Shown: positions 32,427-37,026 of the stretch, one piece after another | Position numbering within the stretch: the first letter of the stretch is position 1 | How the letters are laid out: each line of letters begins with the position of its first letter | Translations under genes and position numbers: made by a program | The notes under the pieces: model-generated | Databases searched by the model: none | What the model saw: only the letters and a program-made list of their open reading frames with translations | Told to the model about the DNA's origin: nothing | Origin: Alphaproteobacteria bacterium | GTDB taxonomy: Bacteria > Pseudomonadota > Alphaproteobacteria > RF32 > CAG-239 | Length of the DNA stretch: 37,026 nucleotides | Direction of reading: 5' to 3' | Assembly: GCA_017546315.1 (NCBI GenBank) | Contig: JAFYXH010000006.1 | Coordinates: 1-37,026, forward strand

Positions 32427-32545
32427 TGTAATTATCCTTAAAAAAAATTATAACTTGCATTAAGTTAGCATAAACAATTTTATTTTCTAGCGAAAAAGAC
32501 AAGTTGTTTACAGAAAAAACTTTGTATATATCTATTGATTTCAGA

Positions 32546-32573
32546 TTGAATATTTTTTTGATACTTTTATAAT
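32546..32573 (+). promoter_or_regulatory. Promoter of ppiD-fmt
   Basis: TTGAAT (32546-32551), 16-nt spacer, consensus TATAAT (32568-32573), about 35 nt before the ppiD start. Confidence 0.65.
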
Positions 32574-32607
32574 AACTGGCAATTAGATTATTTTTGGGAT
32601 GAAGAAA

Positions 32608-34491
32608 ATGATAAGTAAATTAGCAAAAGCTCAAGAGAGTTGGATTTTTAAGGTAATTTTTATGGCTGTTGCCATTAGTTTTATTTCTCTTTTTGGTGTT
32701 AGTGGTTATATAAGTGGAGCTACACAAAATCAGACTGTAGTTAATGTTAATGGATTGAAAACTTCTCAAAGTGCTTTTTCATATCGTTTGAATAAGGAAA
32801 TAAGTGCTATCAAAAGTATTGCTGGTGAAGATTTTGACTTAACTGATGAAATGCGTAATACTATTGCACAAAATGTACTTGATCAAATTGTTGACGAAGG
32901 TGTTATTGATCAAACAATGATTAAAAATAAGATCTATTTCCCTAAGGCTTTTATACAACAAGTTTTATTCTCAAGGCCAGAGTTTCAGAATCCTGAAAAT
33001 GGTCAATTTGATGCTAATTTATTTAGACGTTATCTTAGTGCTTCAGGTATGTCTGAAAATGACTATGTTGATATGATAAAACGCATGATGGCTAGAAAGC
33101 TAATGATAAATGATTTGATTTATCCTTTTAACGTACCAAATACTCTTAGCAAAGCAGTACACCAAATGGATAATCAACGCAAATCGTTTAAGTATATTAC
33201 TTTATCTCCTAAGGATATTGAAATTGAACGCAGTATTACTGATGATGAAATTGCACAATATTTTTCTGACTTCAGTGAACGCTTCATGATTAACGAATCG
33301 AGAGATGCTGAAGTTTTATATATTCCTAATGATGTAATTTTAAATAAGTTTGTATATTCTGATGAGTTATTAAAAGAATATTTTGCTCAACACAAAAGCG
33401 AATTGGATCAACCTGAAAAGCGTGATGTTTTGCAAATGGTATTCTTAAATAAAGAACTTGCTCAAAATGCTTTTGATAAAGTATCAAATAGTGAAGAATT
33501 CGCTAGCGTTGCTAAAGAGCTTGGTGCTGAAAACAAAGAATCTGCAACCTTGGGTGTTGTTAGTTATGATGAATTAGCAGAAGGTTTGGCTGATGACGTT
33601 TTTGCAATGAATCTTGGTGATGTTAAAATTTTAGAAGTTGCAGACACATGGCAAGTTGTAAAAGTGCAAGAAATTCTTCCAGCTAAAGAAGCAAGTTTTG
33701 AAGAATCAAAAGAAACTATCAAGAATGTTATTGGCGAAGAAAATTTATATGATGCAATTAGAGATGTTAGAGCTTTTGTTGATGATGAAACAAATGCCGG
33801 AAAAACATTAAAACACATAGCTAACAACTTTGGTCTTGACACCATCTATGTTTCCAACATTGAAGAAGATAAAGCTGTTGAAAATGCTCCTGCTGAGATT
33901 GCTAATATTGTAAGCAGCTTAGATTTCAATAGCATGGTTTATTCTTATAGCTTAAACGAGATTAGCTCTTTAGAAGAATTTGATGACGGTGTTATTGTTG
34001 TTGAAATAAAGAAAATCGTTGATGCTAGATTACCTAATATTGAAGATGTTAAAGATGAAATTATCGCAATCTGGACTGTTCAAGAAAAGAATGCAATAGC
34101 AAAAGAAATTGCTGAAAACATTGTTATTGATATAGAAGAAGGAACTGATATTGTGGATGCAGCAAAAGCTCGCAATTTAGAAACATTCCGTTCTGAACCA
34201 ATTAGCAGAAATGAAACATTTGCAGGGTTATCTAAGTTTGACATAAACGACCTATTTTTAGCAGATTACAAAACTGTTAAACTCTATGAAAAAAGTGGCA
34301 ACAATTATGTAATTGCAATATTGGCTCAAACAACAAACTTTACTGATGAATTGCAAGAAAATGATTTACTCAGCATTCAAGAAAGAACTAAAGAAACTAT
34401 TGCCTCTGATATGGCTAGATCTATGTTAGATTCGTATGCTGAAACACTAAAAATTGATATTGATTATAGACGTGCAGGATTTAGTGAATAA
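32608..34491 (+). CDS. ppiD: PpiD-like periplasmic chaperone/peptidyl-prolyl isomerase, SurA_N type
   Basis: I choose the ATG at 32608 (MISKLAKAQESWIFKVIFM), eight bases after GGGA; the ATG at 32599 overlaps that site. The 627-residue product has a short cytoplasmic stretch, one membrane anchor (about 13-33), a SurA_N-like helical domain (LNKEISAI ... DQIVDEGVIDQTMIKN ... FSRPEFQNPENGQFDANLFRRYL), a central parvulin-like region (about 225-360) and a C-terminal helical part. PpiD assists folding of exported proteins near the Sec translocon. The divergent tpiA-secG neighbours are the usual alphaproteobacterial context. It overlaps fmt by one base. Confidence 0.9.
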   Translation: MISKLAKAQESWIFKVIFMAVAISFISLFGVSGYISGATQNQTVVNVNGLKTSQSAFSYRLNKEISAIKSIAGEDFDLTDEMRNTIAQNVLDQIVDEGVIDQTMIKNKIYFPKAFIQQVLFSRPEFQNPENGQFDANLFRRYLSASGMSENDYVDMIKRMMARKLMINDLIYPFNVPNTLSKAVHQMDNQRKSFKYITLSPKDIEIERSITDDEIAQYFSDFSERFMINESRDAEVLYIPNDVILNKFVYSDELLKEYFAQHKSELDQPEKRDVLQMVFLNKELAQNAFDKVSNSEEFASVAKELGAENKESATLGVVSYDELAEGLADDVFAMNLGDVKILEVADTWQVVKVQEILPAKEASFEESKETIKNVIGEENLYDAIRDVRAFVDDETNAGKTLKHIANNFGLDTIYVSNIEEDKAVENAPAEIANIVSSLDFNSMVYSYSLNEISSLEEFDDGVIVVEIKKIVDARLPNIEDVKDEIIAIWTVQEKNAIAKEIAENIVIDIEEGTDIVDAAKARNLETFRSEPISRNETFAGLSKFDINDLFLADYKTVKLYEKSGNNYVIAILAQTTNFTDELQENDLLSIQERTKETIASDMARSMLDSYAETLKIDIDYRRAGFSE

Positions 34492-35399
34492 TGAGAATTG
34501 TTTTTATGGGAACACCGGAATTTTCGGTTCCGGTTTTACAAAGCCTAATAGCCTCACACGAAGTTGTTGCTGTCTACACTAGAGAGCCAAAGGAAAGTGG
34601 AAGAGGAAAAAAGGTAAATAAGACTCCTATTCACTTGCTAGCAGAAAGCAATAATATTGAAGTTAGACATCCTAGAACATTAAGAGACAAGAACGAGCAA
34701 GATATATTAAAGAGTTTTAATGCTGATGTTGCGATTGTTGCTGCATATGGAATGCTTTTACCTAAAGAAGTTTTAGAGATGTTTCCATTTGGATGTATCA
34801 ATGTCCACGCATCTATCCTACCTAGATGGAGAGGTGCAGCCCCTATTCAACGAGCTGTTGAGGCTGGAGATGAGGTTAGTGGTATATCTATTATGCAGAT
34901 GGTTGAAGCGTTGGATGCTGGTGATGTTTTAGGTTCTGAAAGTGTTACCATTACAGATAAAATGACAGGTGGTGAGCTACATGACAAATTATCTGAATTG
35001 AGTGGAGATCTATTACTTAATACACTTAAAAATTTTGATACAATCACACCTATTCCACAAGATGAAAGTAAAGTTTTGTATGCAAAGAAAATTGATAAAG
35101 CTGAATGCTTATTAAATTTTTCTGAAACAACAGATGTTATATTGAGAAAGATTAGAGCTTTTTCTCCATATCCTTCAATGTATTTTATGTATAAAGACGA
35201 AAGATTTAAAATTCTTGAAGCAGAAGGTATTGAACATTGCGGTGAAAGTAATAGAATCCTAAAAAGCGATAAAGAGCTTGTAATTACAACAAAAGATGGA
35301 GCTATAAAAGTTCTAAAAATCCAACGTCAAGGCAAACAAGCGATGTGCATTGGTGATTTATTGAGAGGTTTTCAATTCGAAATTGGGGAAAAAGTTTAA
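34491..35399 (+). CDS. fmt: Methionyl-tRNA formyltransferase
   Basis: A 302-residue enzyme that formylates initiator Met-tRNA. Signatures are MRIVFMGTPEFSVPVL at the start, AAYGMLLPKEVLEMFP, and GCINVHASILPRWRGAAPI (101-119) with catalytic Asn104 and His106, followed by Asp141 in EALDAGD. The C-terminal tRNA-binding domain contains IRAFSPYPSMYF. Its ATG overlaps the ppiD stop as TAATG. def, the common partner, is not present here. Confidence 0.97.
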   Translation: MRIVFMGTPEFSVPVLQSLIASHEVVAVYTREPKESGRGKKVNKTPIHLLAESNNIEVRHPRTLRDKNEQDILKSFNADVAIVAAYGMLLPKEVLEMFPFGCINVHASILPRWRGAAPIQRAVEAGDEVSGISIMQMVEALDAGDVLGSESVTITDKMTGGELHDKLSELSGDLLLNTLKNFDTITPIPQDESKVLYAKKIDKAECLLNFSETTDVILRKIRAFSPYPSMYFMYKDERFKILEAEGIEHCGESNRILKSDKELVITTKDGAIKVLKIQRQGKQAMCIGDLLRGFQFEIGEKV

Positions 35400-35479
35400 A
35401 AATTTGTTATTTTGTTATTTTTTTACTTGATTATATAAAATAACTGTATATACTCCCCTTAAAATTTCGTTGAAACTCC

Positions 35480-35564
35480 GCGGGCGTGGTGAAATTGGTA
35501 GACACGCTAGACTTAGGATCTAGTGGCGCAAGCTGTGAGAGTTCGAGTCTCTCCGCCCGCACCA
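35480..35564 (+). tRNA. tRNA-Leu (anticodon UAG)
   Basis: A complete cloverleaf with acceptor GCGGGCG/CGCCCGC, a type II long variable arm, TTCGAGTC in the T-loop region and an encoded CCA end (35562-35564). The anticodon TAG (35514-35516) is in loop CTTAGGA, reading CUA Leu codons. It lies between fmt and tig. Confidence 0.97.
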
Positions 35565-35590
35565 TCTTATAAAAGATGGTGTTTTTTTTT
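35561..35590 (+). terminator. Terminator that shares the tRNA-Leu 3' end
   Basis: ACCATCTT (35561-35568) pairs with AAGATGGT (35573-35580) across an ATAA loop, followed by G and ten T. The 5' arm includes the discriminator base and CCA of the tRNA. Confidence 0.85.
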
Positions 35591-35606
35591 GGAAGAGATG
35601 TAAATA

Positions 35607-36935
35607 ATGAATATCGAAGAAACAAAATCTGAAGGCTTAAGCCGTGAATATAATGTTACTATCAGTGCTAGTGATTATAGTGCAGAAGTTAGCAAGAAAT
35701 TAAAAGAAATTGCTAAGACTGTTAGTATGGCTGGCTTTAGAGCTGGAAAAGTTCCATTTTCTATGGTTGAGAAAAAATACAAAGCTAATGCTATGAGCGA
35801 AGCTCTTGATGATATGCTTCGTGATGGTATGAATGAAGTTATTGAAAAGAATAATCTTCGTCCAGTATTTACTCCTGATGTTGACTTGAAAAAGTTTGAA
35901 GAAGGCAAGGATATTGAATTTAGCGTATCTATGGAAGTTATGCCTAGCATTGAAGTAAAAAATTTTAGCGGTATTAAAGTTGAAAAACTTATGGCTGAAG
36001 TATCACAAGAAGAAATTGAAAAAGCTCTTAACTATATGGCTGAAAGTCGTCGTGATTCTCAAAAAGTTGAAGAAGACAGAGCAACTCAAAAAGGTGATAT
36101 CGCTGTAATTGATTTTGTTGGTTCTATTGATGGTGTTGAGTTTGAGGGTGGAAAAGGTGAAGCTTATCCATTAGAACTTGGTTCTAACTCTTTTATCCCT
36201 GGATATGAAGATCAATTGATTGGTAAAAAAGTTGGCGAAGTTGTTGATGTTAAAGCATCTTTCCCTGAAAATTACCATGCAAAAGATTTGGCTGGAAAAG
36301 AAGCTTTGTTTGTTACAACAATCAAAGAAATCAGAGAAATTAAAAAATCTGAAATCAATGATGATTTTGCAAAATCTTTAGGCGAAGAAAATCTTGATAA
36401 ATTAAAAGAAACTGTAAAATCTAGAATCGCAAAAGATTATGAAAACGCTTCTAAGATGAAATTGAAACGTGCACTATTGGATGCTTTGGATAAGGCATAT
36501 AGCTTTGATGTTCCACAAAGATTGGTTGATATGGAATATGATTCTATTGTTAAACAATATGAAAGTGCTAAAAATAACAACCAACTTGATGAAGAAGAAA
36601 AAAACAAGAGCGAAGAAGATTTACTCAAAGAATACAAAGAAATTGCTGTTCGCAGAGTTAAGCTTGGCCTATTGTTAGCTGAAGTTGGAAATGAAGCAAA
36701 AGTTCAAGTAAACCAAGAAGATATCAATAAAGATATTATGATGGAAGCACAACATTACCCAATGCAAGCAAAAGCTATTTTTGATTTCTATTTGAAAAAC
36801 AAAGAAGCTATTGAGCGTTTACGTACTTCTGTTTATGAAGAGAAAGTTATTGACTATGTTCTTTCTAAAGTTGAAACAAATGAAAAAATTGTTTCTGTTG
36901 AAGAATTATATAACTTTGACGAAAAAGTAGCTTAA
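35607..36935 (+). CDS. tig: Trigger factor
   Basis: A 442-residue ribosome-bound chaperone with prolyl isomerase activity. The N-terminal ribosome-binding domain contains the signature GFRAGKVPFSMVEKKY (about 44-59; GFRxGKxP). The FKBP-type domain runs from about 150 to 245 (KGDIAVIDFVGSIDGVEFEGGKGEAYPLELGSNSF is its core), and the C-terminal helical chaperone domain fills the rest. Length is typical. GGAAGAG precedes the ATG, and a terminator follows. In many proteobacteria clpP-clpX-lon come next; the window ends before that can be seen. Confidence 0.97.
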   Translation: MNIEETKSEGLSREYNVTISASDYSAEVSKKLKEIAKTVSMAGFRAGKVPFSMVEKKYKANAMSEALDDMLRDGMNEVIEKNNLRPVFTPDVDLKKFEEGKDIEFSVSMEVMPSIEVKNFSGIKVEKLMAEVSQEEIEKALNYMAESRRDSQKVEEDRATQKGDIAVIDFVGSIDGVEFEGGKGEAYPLELGSNSFIPGYEDQLIGKKVGEVVDVKASFPENYHAKDLAGKEALFVTTIKEIREIKKSEINDDFAKSLGEENLDKLKETVKSRIAKDYENASKMKLKRALLDALDKAYSFDVPQRLVDMEYDSIVKQYESAKNNNQLDEEEKNKSEEDLLKEYKEIAVRRVKLGLLLAEVGNEAKVQVNQEDINKDIMMEAQHYPMQAKAIFDFYLKNKEAIERLRTSVYEEKVIDYVLSKVETNEKIVSVEELYNFDEKVA

Positions 36936-36957
36936 TAGTTTTGTTGAGTATTTTTAG

Positions 36958-36984
36958 AAGCTCCCGAAAGGGAGCTTTTTTTTT
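36958..36984 (+). terminator. Intrinsic terminator of tig
   Basis: AAGCTCCC / GGGAGCTT, an 8-bp stem with a GAAA tetraloop, then further T, 22 nt after the tig stop. Confidence 0.94.
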
Positions 36985-37002
36985 GTTTGGGCAGTGCGAT
37001 AT

Positions 37003-37026
37003 GGGAGTGGGAGTGGGAGTGGGAGT
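37003..37026 (+). repeat. GGGAGT tandem repeat running into the window edge
   Basis: Four exact copies of GGGAGT in a row, ending with the last base of the window, so the true array may be longer. It gives four GGG runs with 3-nt spacers, in strong contrast to the A/T-rich surroundings. Confidence 0.85.

Noticed and set aside
1..37026. CRISPR array, insertion sequence, prophage or integrase
   Set aside because: No spaced direct repeats, transposase or integrase genes, or target-site duplications were seen by eye; the only tRNA has a terminator and tig directly behind it, not an integrated element.

Overview
The window looks like a stretch of chromosome from an AT-rich alphaproteobacterium, probably host- or gut-associated. 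The gene order ppiD (divergent) / tpiA-secG-pyrG, the ELM1-type protein, cysS-xseB-ispA and a K+-independent H+-pyrophosphatase fit Alphaproteobacteria. The very A/T-biased codons and the heavy investment in NAD salvage suggest a nutrient-dependent lifestyle. The taxonomic call is inference from gene content and order.

Layout. 1-1760: 3' part of hppA and its terminator. 1900-6160: accessory block with a tandem AAA+ ATPase, a WYL regulator and a PD-(D/E)XK-like nuclease, flanked by small basic ORFs. 6223-10909 (minus strand): an apparent NAD-precursor operon, read in the order nadM, CofE-like protein, HD-like protein, PnuC, nucleoside-deoxyribosyltransferase-like protein, outer-membrane porin. 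10980-13785: accessory genes, namely a papain-like candidate effector and an HNH nuclease / SMI1-KNR4 toxin-immunity-like pair. 13887-16702: cysS-xseB-ispA, preceded by a Cys-codon leader peptide with terminator and antiterminator. 16730-22712: hypothetical and housekeeping genes. 22776-26475 (plus strand): a second NAD operon, nadM-pncA-pncB-nadE, a complete Preiss-Handler route. 26549-37026: CorC-like protein, unknown protein, pyrG, secG, tpiA, ppiD, fmt, tRNA-Leu(UAG), tig, and a G-rich tandem repeat at the window edge.

The most striking signal is a recurrent small RNA fold found four times, only in front of NAD genes: upstream of each of the two nadM genes, and again in the nadM-to-next-gene gap of each operon. 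Each copy has a lower stem, a 2-nt 5' bulge (GG or UG), an upper stem, and an 11-14 nt loop containing AGGG. In at least three copies the 3' half of that loop is complementary to a downstream strand, giving an H-type pseudoknot; in two of these the strand directly abuts the Shine-Dalgarno sequence. Stem sequences differ while pairing is kept. I propose a riboswitch-like element sensing an NAD-related metabolite, either a divergent relative of the known NAD+-II (pnuC-motif) class or a new class. Both operons repeat the layout promoter - element - nadM - element - rest.

The second strong regulatory find is a 14-codon leader peptide with five Cys codons ahead of cysS. Its stop codon lies just before a 9-bp antiterminator that is mutually exclusive with an intrinsic terminator, the textbook form of ribosome-mediated attenuation.
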